Shown piece by piece: positions 1 to 8,392 of a stretch of DNA of 64,000 nt (positions within the stretch are counted from its first letter, which is position 1; the number at the start of each line of letters is the position of its first letter). The stretch is from assembly GCF_001956215.1 (NCBI RefSeq), contig NZ_MRTQ01000005.1, forward strand, positions 62,001-126,000, read 5' to 3'. A program made the translations under genes and the position numbers. Below the pieces are notes generated by a model, which was given only the letters and a program-made list of their open reading frames with translations, searched no databases and was not told the DNA's origin. This DNA comes from Paenibacillus sp. FSL R5-0490. Its GTDB lineage: Bacteria > Bacillota > Bacilli > Bacillales > Cytobacillaceae.

Positions 1-1
1 G

Positions 2-349
2 ATATCTGCTTTAACTGCTGAGCTGGAGAAGCGTTTTGGAGATCGAAACAAAAAGATTATATTTGCTGCTCTGGCTGATAAAAAGCTTGATAAAATGATC
101 AATAAGCTTGACTCTGCTGCAGACTCCATCACCTTTACAGAATTTCACTTTCCGAGAGCAGCATCAGCTGAAGATTTATATAATCTCAGTGAAAACAGCA
201 GGAAACAATTTCATACAGATTGGAAAGAGCTATTGAAGACTGAAGTGTGCGAAGCAGGAAAAAACAGCGTCCTTGTCATAACCGGATCCCTTTACTTCCT
301 ATCAGAAGTGAAGCCAGCTCTTTTGAAACTTTTGGAAAACAAACAATGA
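2..349 (+). CDS. folC: Folylpolyglutamate synthase, C-terminal end (partial)
   Basis: The reading frame is open from the left edge of the window and ends at TGA 347-349, so only about the last 115 residues are present. The tail has the FolC-type ending VITGSLYFLSEVKP. FolC adds glutamates to folates and, in bacteria, also makes dihydrofolate from dihydropteroate. The position agrees: in Bacillus folC lies just before comC/spoIIB/maf, and here it precedes the pilus locus that contains the comC counterpart. No hairpin with a T-run follows it; a promoter for the next gene begins within 10 bases. Confidence 0.85.
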   Translation: MSALTAELEKRFGDRNKKIIFAALADKKLDKMINKLDSAADSITFTEFHFPRAASAEDLYNLSENSRKQFHTDWKELLKTEVCEAGKNSVLVITGSLYFLSEVKPALLKLLENKQ

Positions 350-353
350 AAAT

Positions 354-382
354 ATGACAAAAGTTAGAAAATTTGATAAAAT
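354..382 (+). promoter_or_regulatory. SigmaA-type promoter of the diguanylate cyclase gene
   Basis: ATGACA (354-359) and TAAAAT (377-382) are separated by exactly 17 bases, each one mismatch from the sigmaA consensus. Transcription would start near 389. This lies downstream of the first in-frame TTG (373), which argues that TTG 373 is not the real start of the following gene. Confidence 0.5.
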
Positions 383-2148
383 ATTTTTATTATCAGACTA
401 TTTTCCTGAATAAATTGGAGGAGGGGAAAAAGATAGTTAGTTCACGAGCCAAAAAAATAATATGGTTATTATGGATACTGTTATTTCCCGCAGGTTCCAT
501 GCTAACCTATCATTTTTACCCTCCCGATCTTTCAGGACAGGGAATCAGCTTATTTGCCTTTTTTATTTTAATGTTTCTCGTTTCTTCCATGCCGATGGTT
601 GTCAATAATACACCAATCTTTTTGATTCAATGGGTTTCCATGGCAGTCTTCTTAACCTTTGGTCTTCTTGCCGAAATGATTATGGTTCAGGTGGGTGTCC
701 TGGTACTTCTTATAAGACTTAAAGTACAAAAAGACCAGCTGTTTCGTCTGCCGCTTAACTCACTTTTATTCTTTACGGTCTCTTTATTGAGCGGGCTGGC
801 TTATTTTGCAATGGGAGGCAAGACAGGCATAGATTTGATTGCTGAACCCCAGTATTTCTGGGTTGCGGCCGCCTATCCGGTCATTCATTTTACACTAAAT
901 CAGATATTAATCAGTGTAATTCAGGCTGCATTGTATGGCAGGAGAATATCCTTTCTGGAAAAAGACCTGATTTGGGAAACAGTCACTTCACTCATAACAT
1001 TCCCGATTGGCCTTATCCTTTACATTCTTTATGCTGAAGTGGGGATTATTGCACTCCTGATTGTAGGTGTGCCATTTGTAAGTCTTTCAATCATACTTCA
1101 TCTTTATTACTCAAGTGAGAAGGTGATTGATTACCTTCAAAAAGCCTCAGAAATAAGTCATAAAATGGCCGAGCACCTTGATGTTAATGAGGTTATGGAG
1201 CTTTTCATTTTGAAATTGAGCGAAATGGTTCCTGTTGATTATGCCTGCATCCTTGATATCAAAGACAATGATGAACTTCACTCCATTTACCGGAAAGAGC
1301 ATGAACTAATAAAGCCGAATGATCTTATGCCAACAAATAAAAATGAGGGAATCAGCGGATTGGTTTTGGAAACCAGAAAATCCGTCCTTTTTCACTCGAA
1401 AAATAAATGGAAAAGCATTGCTAAGGAATTTTTGCCTGAAGATGCTGAGAGCATCATTTGTGTTCCAATCATCCGAAATAATGAAATATTGGGGATTCTG
1501 CTGCTTTCATCCACGAAAAAAAGGGCATATGAAAAGTCGCAGCTCATGATTGTCGATATATTATGTTCGCATTTTGCAATAGCCATTGAGAATGCCAGGC
1601 ACTATGAAGAAACAAAAGCCAAAAGCGAGCGCTGTGCGCTAACGAAACTATATAATTACCGCTATATCGAAGCGAAGCTAAATGAAGAGTTTAGCAGATT
1701 GCAAAATGGTTCAAGGGATCTCCTCTCGCTTATCATACTCGATATCGATCATTTTAAAAAAGTGAACGATACGTATGGACATCAGAGCGGAAATGAAATC
1801 CTCTGCGAACTGGCTGATCGGCTGACAAATCTGATTGATACGGCTGGAATTACTGCCCGATATGGCGGCGAGGAATTTATTGTCTTAATGCCTGATACCA
1901 GCAAGGAAGATGCAATAGGCTGGGCCGAGCTTATCAGACAGACTATTGCCAATCGTCCATTCCTGCTCAAACAGACCATCGATGGAAGAAGCAGCAGTAC
2001 AAAAGTTTATATTACCGCTTCGATTGGGGTAGCTGCTGCACCGGAAGATGCCGATGATTCACTGGCCCTCATACGCCATGCTGACAGAGCGTTATATGTT
2101 GGAGCTAAGCAGGCTGGGAGGAATAGGGTTGCGGAATATGTAAAGTAA
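373..2148 (+). CDS. Membrane-anchored GAF-GGDEF diguanylate cyclase
   Basis: Predicted to make cyclic di-GMP from two GTP. Order seen: about eight hydrophobic segments (residues 20-245, integral membrane sensor of unknown ligand), a GAF-like domain (about 265-400), and a GGDEF domain (about 425-588) with an intact GGEEF active-site motif at about residues 498-502. The product-inhibition I-site (RxxD, normally just upstream) reads DTAG here, so feedback inhibition is probably lost. The coordinates use the first in-frame TTG, but that codon overlaps the predicted promoter. The strong Shine-Dalgarno GGAGGAGGGG at 417-426 points to ATA 433 instead; no ATG occurs before about 499, after the first membrane segment begins. 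The gene sits between folC and the pilus locus, whose PilB has c-di-GMP-binding-type motifs. Confidence 0.85.
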   Translation: MIKYFYYQTIFLNKLEEGKKIVSSRAKKIIWLLWILLFPAGSMLTYHFYPPDLSGQGISLFAFFILMFLVSSMPMVVNNTPIFLIQWVSMAVFLTFGLLAEMIMVQVGVLVLLIRLKVQKDQLFRLPLNSLLFFTVSLLSGLAYFAMGGKTGIDLIAEPQYFWVAAAYPVIHFTLNQILISVIQAALYGRRISFLEKDLIWETVTSLITFPIGLILYILYAEVGIIALLIVGVPFVSLSIILHLYYSSEKVIDYLQKASEISHKMAEHLDVNEVMELFILKLSEMVPVDYACILDIKDNDELHSIYRKEHELIKPNDLMPTNKNEGISGLVLETRKSVLFHSKNKWKSIAKEFLPEDAESIICVPIIRNNEILGILLLSSTKKRAYEKSQLMIVDILCSHFAIAIENARHYEETKAKSERCALTKLYNYRYIEAKLNEEFSRLQNGSRDLLSLIILDIDHFKKVNDTYGHQSGNEILCELADRLTNLIDTAGITARYGGEEFIVLMPDTSKEDAIGWAELIRQTIANRPFLLKQTIDGRSSSTKVYITASIGVAAAPEDADDSLALIRHADRALYVGAKQAGRNRVAEYVK

Positions 2149-2178
2149 AATCCTTTTGCCTGTCAAAAGGATTTTTTT
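2148..2178 (+). terminator. Intrinsic terminator of the diguanylate cyclase gene
   Basis: An 11-bp perfect stem (AAATCCTTTTG at 2148-2158 with CAAAAGGATTT at 2164-2174), a 5-base loop and a T-run, immediately after the stop codon. Confidence 0.85.
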
Positions 2179-2215
2179 ATGAAAAAACAAATCTTTGGAC
2201 CTATTAAATATATGG

Positions 2216-2239
2216 TTTTTATAGGTGAATTGGTATAAT
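2216..2239 (+). promoter_or_regulatory. Extended -10 promoter of the VWA gene with upstream ATAGGT motif
   Basis: TGGTATAAT (2231-2239) is an extended -10 element about 40 bases before the VWA start. A convincing -35 is lacking. The adjacent TTTATAGGTGAATT (2218-2231) recurs almost exactly at 8324-8338, upstream of the T4P operon, as TTTATAGGTCGAATT. This hints at shared regulation, but the function of the motif is unknown. Confidence 0.45.
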
Positions 2240-2280
2240 GGGAGTAATGCATAATACTGGTAAAGGAGGGATTTAACTAT

Positions 2281-5148
2281 ATGGCAAAGAAAATACTGCT
2301 TAGTTTATTAACCGCTCTTATTATATGCTCCCTATCTGTTCAACCTTCAATGGCATCTGGATTAAATGATGCCAAGTTAAACTTCACCGTTCAGCCTTCC
2401 CAGAATATAATCGTTAAACCAGCCGGCAAGCCGGCAGCAGCCAATCTGGATTTCAGAGTAAAGCAGAGCGGAACTGCATCTGATAGTAATAGAGAACCAA
2501 TGGATATTGTCTTTATTATGGATATTTCCGGTTCAATGAATGATGCAGGTAAACTTGACAGCGCTAAAGCCGCAATGAAAAATGCTCTCGACCACTTTTT
2601 AGAGACTGCAAATTCCAAAGACCGATACTATTTAATCCCCTTCAATAAAAAAATCAGCGAGCAAGAGGGATTCTTTTACCCAACGGGAAATGCACTAAAT
2701 GATCTTGGCATGATAAAAGAAAAAGTCAGGACTCTATCAGCAATCAATGGAACAAATTATAAGGATCCGATAAAAAAAGCGGAAGAGCTATTAAAAGGCG
2801 GGAATACGAATAATAATATTATCTTCCTGACTGATGGTGTACCTACATATTCGGAGAATAAACAAATAAGAACTTTTAATAAAAAATCCTGTTTTTTAAT
2901 ATTTTGCGAGACAAATAAAGTAACAGAAGAAGTAACGTATATCGAAGAACTTCTAACGAAAGGCTACACAAAAAATGGGACTTTTTATCCTTATATCCCT
3001 TATCAATACTTGGCCGATGAATATTTTCTAGATAATAATAATAGGAGTTATTATCTGAAAAATAATAATGAAAACTATGCATCGACTCAAACTTCTATTA
3101 GAAAAGCTATTATTGATGAAGTAAGAAAACTTACTGTTAGTAATATAAAACTATATTCGATCGGATTTGGCAGTGATAATGATATCGATATGAACTTTCT
3201 AAACGAGATGTCCAACTATACTGGAGAAACAGCCATTCAGGCGGGCACAGGAAATATTGGGGATATACTCGAACGAATTTCAAGCAGTGTCCTGAAACCT
3301 TCAATTACTGCAGAGATACAAATTGACTTAAATCGCTTTAATGGAAAGGTTTCTCTGGCAGAAGGCTCGAATGCCATCCAAACTGAAAATAACATTATAA
3401 CCAAACAGGTCAATTTCAAATATGATATTGGGAAAGAAACAATAAGCGAACTGGATTTCAGTATTCCACTAAATTTTGCGGAAGAGGGAAAGTATCTTTT
3501 TAAAGATAATATTAAGTTAAAATACAAGGATTTGAATAATAAAGAACAAGTATTGGTCCATCCTGAACTGCAGATTGAAGTGAAAGATGATGCCCCTGCA
3601 TCATTTAAAGGAACCATGCTGCTGGAAAAAGTGCAAAATGATTTACGTGAATTAGTCAAGGAAATGAATTCAAATACTCAATCTAATCATTTCAATATAA
3701 AGTATAATTTGGAGCCAACAGGCATTCCTGATAGCAGAGTGGAAGGAAGCCTCAGCGATGTAGTGATTAAACAGCCGCTTCCTGATGGGATTCTCATTGC
3801 GGATCCTTCTGTGAAAGAAGTGATGATTAATGGACAAAGATATGCAGTCCTTATTCTGGCAAATCAGCAAACCAGCTATAAAAATGGTGCTTTCACACCG
3901 GATCATCTTTCTGCAAAACTAGCATTAAAAGCAGATAGAGCTTTCTATGGATTAACAATGCCGCGTGCACAAGTGTTTTACACTGACAGCAGATTCCCGA
4001 ACAAGCCTCAATCAACCAGCATCGCTGCTTCCAGCCAAGTAATTGATGCAAAGGTGAGATTATATAGTTTTAATAACATTGCTTATGATGGAGATGCATC
4101 AGGCATCATTTCAAAAATTGATTTAAATAATCACGGCAGAAAACTGACGCAGACGGAGTTTCCGAATAATTATGATCTGAAGAATAAACCTGTAAAGAAT
4201 TTGTATTTTCTTACAGAAACTCAAGCATCAGGCATTAAAATTGAGTACAGCGATGATAGTGTGGCAATGCTTTATTTTGAACCGGATTTTGAGATGAAAG
4301 GTCAGGTTTCCGGGAAGGTCCTGTCCCATAGGGATGTTGTTTACGAACCGATTGCCTTCAACTTAAGTAAACTGGTTGCAGGTAAAGATGTAAGTTATTA
4401 CTACAAAGTTGAGAAAGACGGGGAAAAAGAAGAATGGAAGCCTTTTGCCGCTAAGGACAGTGTGCTTTTAAATGCTCCAGGAACTTATATAATTAAGGTT
4501 AAAGCAACTGGAGGATTCGCGTTTGGAAATGAAATCTCAAAGACAATTACAGTTAATAGAAGAATTGAAAGGATATCAGTAGCTCCAGATCCAATTGAAT
4601 TGGATGTCGAAAAGTCAATATCATTTAAAGTGGAAATTTCGCCAGCTGATGCATCCAATAAAGAACTCGAGGTGCTCATTGAAGATACATCTATAGCTGC
4701 ATTAACCGATGGTTATTCAATTTTTGGAAAATCTGCGGGTGAAACGTATTTAATTGTAAGAACCAAGGACGGCTCGAACATTGAAAAGAAAATAAAAGTG
4801 ATCGTAACCGATCCTTACATTGCTTTAGATGAAATAAAGTTTAATAAAGCTGTATATAAAATTGCCAGGGGAGACAGTATCGCATTAAAAAGACTGCTGA
4901 TTTTTAATCCTTTTAATGCCACAGATCAGGAAATTGCTGAAGTACTCTCAGAGATGCCTGATAAAGTCCGTGCTGTTCAGAGGGGGGCTGAATGGTACAT
5001 TGAGGGTGTGGAAATAGGTTACTCCAAGGTAACTGCAGCTGCTGAAACGCAAAAAGACGGAAAGCAGCCGAAAGCATCAGCTCTTTTTGAAGTAGTGAAT
5101 GAGGATGAACAAACTGATGATGGTCCCTCTGGGGAGGGTAAATGGTAA
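2281..5148 (+). CDS. Secreted VWA-domain protein with Ig-like domain, possible pilus-tip adhesin
   Basis: Seen: a signal peptide (about residues 1-25, likely cut near SMASG), a von Willebrand factor A domain from about residue 75 with a complete MIDAS start (DISGS, D81/S83/S85) and the later FLTDG aspartate, a long middle region without recognised motifs, and a bacterial Ig-like (Big_2) domain at about 760-845. There is no LPXTG anchor and no class III pilin signal, so the protein is exported rather than pilin-processed. Known: the PilY1/PilC tip adhesins of T4P systems carry metal-binding VWA domains. Inferred: the convergent neighbours are PilV-, PilW- and PilX-like pilins, so this is the best candidate for their tip partner. 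It could instead be an unrelated surface adhesin. Start ATG 2281 follows GGAGGG. Confidence 0.75.
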   Translation: MAKKILLSLLTALIICSLSVQPSMASGLNDAKLNFTVQPSQNIIVKPAGKPAAANLDFRVKQSGTASDSNREPMDIVFIMDISGSMNDAGKLDSAKAAMKNALDHFLETANSKDRYYLIPFNKKISEQEGFFYPTGNALNDLGMIKEKVRTLSAINGTNYKDPIKKAEELLKGGNTNNNIIFLTDGVPTYSENKQIRTFNKKSCFLIFCETNKVTEEVTYIEELLTKGYTKNGTFYPYIPYQYLADEYFLDNNNRSYYLKNNNENYASTQTSIRKAIIDEVRKLTVSNIKLYSIGFGSDNDIDMNFLNEMSNYTGETAIQAGTGNIGDILERISSSVLKPSITAEIQIDLNRFNGKVSLAEGSNAIQTENNIITKQVNFKYDIGKETISELDFSIPLNFAEEGKYLFKDNIKLKYKDLNNKEQVLVHPELQIEVKDDAPASFKGTMLLEKVQNDLRELVKEMNSNTQSNHFNIKYNLEPTGIPDSRVEGSLSDVVIKQPLPDGILIADPSVKEVMINGQRYAVLILANQQTSYKNGAFTPDHLSAKLALKADRAFYGLTMPRAQVFYTDSRFPNKPQSTSIAASSQVIDAKVRLYSFNNIAYDGDASGIISKIDLNNHGRKLTQTEFPNNYDLKNKPVKNLYFLTETQASGIKIEYSDDSVAMLYFEPDFEMKGQVSGKVLSHRDVVYEPIAFNLSKLVAGKDVSYYYKVEKDGEKEEWKPFAAKDSVLLNAPGTYIIKVKATGGFAFGNEISKTITVNRRIERISVAPDPIELDVEKSISFKVEISPADASNKELEVLIEDTSIAALTDGYSIFGKSAGETYLIVRTKDGSNIEKKIKVIVTDPYIALDEIKFNKAVYKIARGDSIALKRLLIFNPFNATDQEIAEVLSEMPDKVRAVQRGAEWYIEGVEIGYSKVTAAAETQKDGKQPKASALFEVVNEDEQTDDGPSGEGKW

Positions 5149-5150
5149 AA

Positions 5151-5180
5151 GAAAAAGGTGCTTATGTCAGCACCTTTTTC
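5151..5180. terminator. Bidirectional terminator between convergent genes
   Basis: A 12-bp perfect stem, GAAAAAGGTGCT (5151-5162) with AGCACCTTTTTC (5169-5180), has T-rich ends on both strands. It can end both the VWA gene (+) and the PilX-like gene (-), whose stop codon begins at 5181. Confidence 0.85.
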
Positions 5181-7175
5181 TCATTCTATTAATAGTTCAT
5201 CAGAAAATATTTGAAGATGTTTTACAATTGGAAGGGTATCTATTCGCTGCAGAAGTACATTTTGATCGTAGTTCACAATAAAACGGGAATACTTATCCAG
5301 TTGAGATGATCTTGAGGGCAGCTCTTCGATGGACTTTACTTCACCGCGAATAGCGTTAATTATCAGCTTTTCTTTGGCAAAAATGCCTCCATTGATATAA
5401 AACAGCGAACCTACCCCATATAATTCTGCATCTTTTTCTGTATAGAAAAATCCTTTTAAAGGTTTTATCCTTTCATCTTCAGGGACATATGGCATTCCAG
5501 CTTCATCATCAGGATCGAAATTGCCGAATTCATTTATGCGTGTGAGCAGTAAATCATCTTTAGCCATCAGAACAAGCTGTTTTGTGTTGTTTTCCGATCC
5601 TAAAACATTTACATTCGATATTATTGCACGCTTGCCTGCGTATACAACAGAATCAAAGATTACCTGATCATTTTCTGAAGGTTCTCCAGTTTCATCACCA
5701 TTTATTGTAAAGGATTCGTTGGAGATTATGGTTCCTGTCATTTCAATCGAAGTATTAAGAGCATTAATAGCTGTGTTTTTGCCTGACAATATATCACCGT
5801 TGACCTTAATGCCTTTACTGAAAAGTTCGTCACTATTCTGAGCATAGGATTCTATAATAATATCCTTTGCCGAAATAATATTTTCATTCACCTCAAGCTT
5901 GCCATTAAAATTGACTAGGTGAGTTCTCCCGGTTACAAATATATCCTCGTTTATCGTTAAATCTGTAAAATTCACGAGATAAAGGTCACCATAAACAATC
6001 AGCTTTTCATTCAATTCAAGAGAAGTATCCTCTGCCATAATCACCACATCCCCCTGAATAAGGCCGTTTAGCAGGGAAGCATCTTTGGGTGTGTTTATAA
6101 GGTAACTTTTAAAATCTGATTCATTATTAGTGCCTATTTCCTGCAAGATCTCGGGAAGCCCGGATTGCTTTTTTACTTGTTCCTTAATCAGAGTATTTAT
6201 AGCGAAAGAAGAAAGAATTCCGGATTTTATCTCTTCTGAAAACGTATGGCCATTTCCGGTTCTGAAGGCAGGAATCCCCTTTGATGATAGTAATTCATTG
6301 GCTTCTTCATTCATCGTTTTTTCAAAATCGATATTAATAAACTGGCTGTCATGCTTAAGCTCAGGTACATGGTCTTTATAAAAATTCTTTTTTTCGAGCA
6401 GCGGAAGAAGGTTCGCTGTTGAACTATATAAATCCCCATTAATTGAGGACATATTCGTATCCTGTTTCTGATTCCTTCCATCACGCAATTCGTATTCAGC
6501 ATCATCATTTAATGTTAATCGGTTAGCATACACATTTCCGGAGAAGTTTGCTGAACCATTTAAAAATAGACCGGAGCCATTATCATCAGAAAAAGAGCCG
6601 GCAGCATATTTCAAAAAACTAGGAAGGGGAGACAGGATGAGCCTCTTCCTGAGAGTCCGTGTAATCTTACCTTCTGTTTCAACAGGATTTTTAGTAACTA
6701 TAATGATGTCTAATACTCTTGTAAAATCATTTTCCAGTTCAATATTAAATGTATCATAATCAGATATGTCATCCATGCAAGGTGTGGAGGAATCGATAAA
6801 GCTTGCACTGCTTCCTGACAGGTCAATAATATTCAAACAGCTTATATTTTCCTTTGTACTATAACGCAGAATTAAGTCATCTTTCAGCTTATTCTTCAGG
6901 TCTATATCAAAGTCACTCCGCACATAAAGTTTTCCTTCAATGTCCTTTCTCCGGTAATCTTCAAGTGGAAGGTTCGGCAGAATTCCTGCCAATTCGGAGG
7001 TCAATTGGTCGATTACCTTTACAGAATCATATGTTATGGTGATATCACTCTCCCTCGTTTCCGTTCTTTTGGCCCCTCCCAGAGAAGCTGCCAGAATACT
7101 CATTCCCAAAACGGTAAATATAAGGGACATTAACAAAACAGTAATAAGGGTATTGCCCCGCTCATTTTTCAGCAA
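5181..7175 (-). CDS. Large PilX-like minor pseudopilin with beta-rich ectodomain
   Basis: The N-terminus has a class III prepilin look: NERG, then NTLITVLLMSLIFTVLGMS as the hydrophobic stalk. The residue at +5 after the glycine is Thr, not Glu, as in GspK/PilX-type tip pseudopilins. The product is 664 aa, several times a normal pilin. About residues 200-600 are rich in short beta-strand-like units (NGSANFSGNVYANRLTL, INGDLYS, VNGDILSG, ISAKDIII) that suggest a beta-solenoid. It is the last of three minus-strand genes (PilV-, PilW-, PilX-like) and converges on the VWA gene. Inferred role: tip or priming subunit. No catalytic motif was seen. Confidence 0.7.
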   Translation of the reverse strand: MLKNERGNTLITVLLMSLIFTVLGMSILAASLGGAKRTETRESDITITYDSVKVIDQLTSELAGILPNLPLEDYRRKDIEGKLYVRSDFDIDLKNKLKDDLILRYSTKENISCLNIIDLSGSSASFIDSSTPCMDDISDYDTFNIELENDFTRVLDIIIVTKNPVETEGKITRTLRKRLILSPLPSFLKYAAGSFSDDNGSGLFLNGSANFSGNVYANRLTLNDDAEYELRDGRNQKQDTNMSSINGDLYSSTANLLPLLEKKNFYKDHVPELKHDSQFINIDFEKTMNEEANELLSSKGIPAFRTGNGHTFSEEIKSGILSSFAINTLIKEQVKKQSGLPEILQEIGTNNESDFKSYLINTPKDASLLNGLIQGDVVIMAEDTSLELNEKLIVYGDLYLVNFTDLTINEDIFVTGRTHLVNFNGKLEVNENIISAKDIIIESYAQNSDELFSKGIKVNGDILSGKNTAINALNTSIEMTGTIISNESFTINGDETGEPSENDQVIFDSVVYAGKRAIISNVNVLGSENNTKQLVLMAKDDLLLTRINEFGNFDPDDEAGMPYVPEDERIKPLKGFFYTEKDAELYGVGSLFYINGGIFAKEKLIINAIRGEVKSIEELPSRSSQLDKYSRFIVNYDQNVLLQRIDTLPIVKHLQIFSDELLIE

Positions 7176-7186
7176 ATGATCACCTC

Positions 7187-7765
7187 TTAAAATCCAAACT
7201 TACTATTAAGCTCTAATTTTTCTTCAAGCCTTTCATGATCGAGCTTTAGCATTAAATCAATCATTCCCTGCGTACATTCTTCCTCATTTTTATCAGTAGA
7301 CTCAGAACATGAAATTCCTAATGCGGATTCGCTGAAATCAGCTGCAGAAGTAATCTCTGCGCTATCAATTGAGATTGCTTTCCGGCTGCTGTCATTTTCA
7401 GAATCAGTTATTTCAATCCTGATCACCTGCTCCTCTTTATTTTCAGTGTTTTGATTTATGGTATAAAAAGTCTGCTGTTCTTTCTCTTGTTTAGTTAAAG
7501 ATGTACTTGATGAATTTACCAGCTCAATGCAATTTTTTTCGCCGCATTCTCTGACATAGTCAAAAGGAAAAGAATAAAATGTGTTCATGATCATTGTTGC
7601 TGTATAATCGGCATCATCCCTAAGCTGCCCTTCAATGCCAATCTTATTGTAGAGCTTGTACCCAGAAGTGAATACTCCATAAATAATCGGAAGGATAATG
7701 CTGCTGATAACCAAAACGGCAAGCAATTCATAAAGAGTGGCACCGCGCTCATCGAAGATCTTCAC
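7187..7765 (-). CDS. PilW/PulJ-like minor prepilin
   Basis: A 192-aa protein with a class III signal: DERG, then ATLYELLAVLVISSIILPI, with Glu at +5 of the predicted mature protein. PilD-type peptidase should cut after the glycine. Length and position between the PilV-like and PilX-like genes fit PilW/PulJ. Cysteines occur at CGEKNC and ISCSES, and could form disulfides outside the cell. The start is GTG at 7763-7765, inside the end of the upstream gene (17-bp overlap), so the two are probably translationally coupled. The gap to the PilX-like gene is only 11 bases. Confidence 0.75.
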   Translation of the reverse strand: MKIFDERGATLYELLAVLVISSIILPIIYGVFTSGYKLYNKIGIEGQLRDDADYTATMIMNTFYSFPFDYVRECGEKNCIELVNSSSTSLTKQEKEQQTFYTINQNTENKEEQVIRIEITDSENDSSRKAISIDSAEITSAADFSESALGISCSESTDKNEEECTQGMIDLMLKLDHERLEEKLELNSKFGF

Positions 7766-8261
7766 TTTTTATTTCTCCTTCTATTTCTGTAGATTCTTCT
7801 TTTCCGTTGATCTCCCAGGTCACTGTCGCTTCCAGAGGCACAAAAAAGGAAGAATGTTCCCCTTTGGCGGGATTAGTATTCTCAACTTCGTTTTTTGGTA
7901 AATTAATAGTTATATTGTACTCAATATTATTTACTATAATTGGACTGCAGTTTGGTTCAGGAGTTTCACCATTCCAAAATATTTTATAAGAACGATCACA
8001 AATTAGAAGATTAAGGTAATGATCTTTGTCATTTCTAAACTCTTCCCTTACTTCTATAAAACTTTCTTTCTCAATATGCATTAGTGCATTTCTTGCAACA
8101 TTGACAGCTGCCGTTTTCTTTTCATTCATATTGGTATAAGTGTAAGCCTGAGAAAAAAACTTCATGGTACCCATTAAAACTATCCCTAATATTGTTAGTG
8201 AAACAAGTACTTCCACAAGAGTTAAGCCTTTTGAACTAGTAAGTAATTTTTTAAATTTCAT
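7749..8261 (-). CDS. PilV/PulI-like minor prepilin
   Basis: A 170-aa protein with the N-methylation signal SSKG, then LTLVEVLVSLTILGIVLMG (Glu at +5). It is the first gene of the minus-strand minor-pilin operon, preceded by an AAGAAGGAGTG-type Shine-Dalgarno. Known: PilV and related minor pilins form a priming complex that starts pilus assembly. Inferred: the same role here. A competence-type pseudopilin role is less likely, because this gene sits beside a full pilB/pilT/pilC/pilM-O set. Confidence 0.75.
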   Translation of the reverse strand: MKFKKLLTSSKGLTLVEVLVSLTILGIVLMGTMKFFSQAYTYTNMNEKKTAAVNVARNALMHIEKESFIEVREEFRNDKDHYLNLLICDRSYKIFWNGETPEPNCSPIIVNNIEYNITINLPKNEVENTNPAKGEHSSFFVPLEATVTWEINGKEESTEIEGEIKSEDLR

Positions 8262-8392
8262 AGCCCACTCCTTCTTTCAAAATACCTATTTGTATTATAC
8301 AATATTTAATAGCAAGATTTGTATTTATAGGTCGAATTATGCATTTTTTGATAGGTTTAGCTGTTAAGTCTTAAAAAGAAAGGAGAGATGGA
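8262..8392. promoter_or_regulatory. Divergent control region between minor-pilin and main pilus operons
   Basis: On the minus strand a TATAAT (8299 down to 8294) lies about 35 bases before the PilV-like start, inside the near-palindrome TTGTATTATACAA. On the plus strand TTTATAGGTCGAATT (8324-8338) copies the motif in front of the VWA gene, and ATAGGT appears again at 8350-8355. No clear -35 was found for either direction. AAAGGAGAG is the Shine-Dalgarno of the 8393 gene. Confidence 0.45.
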
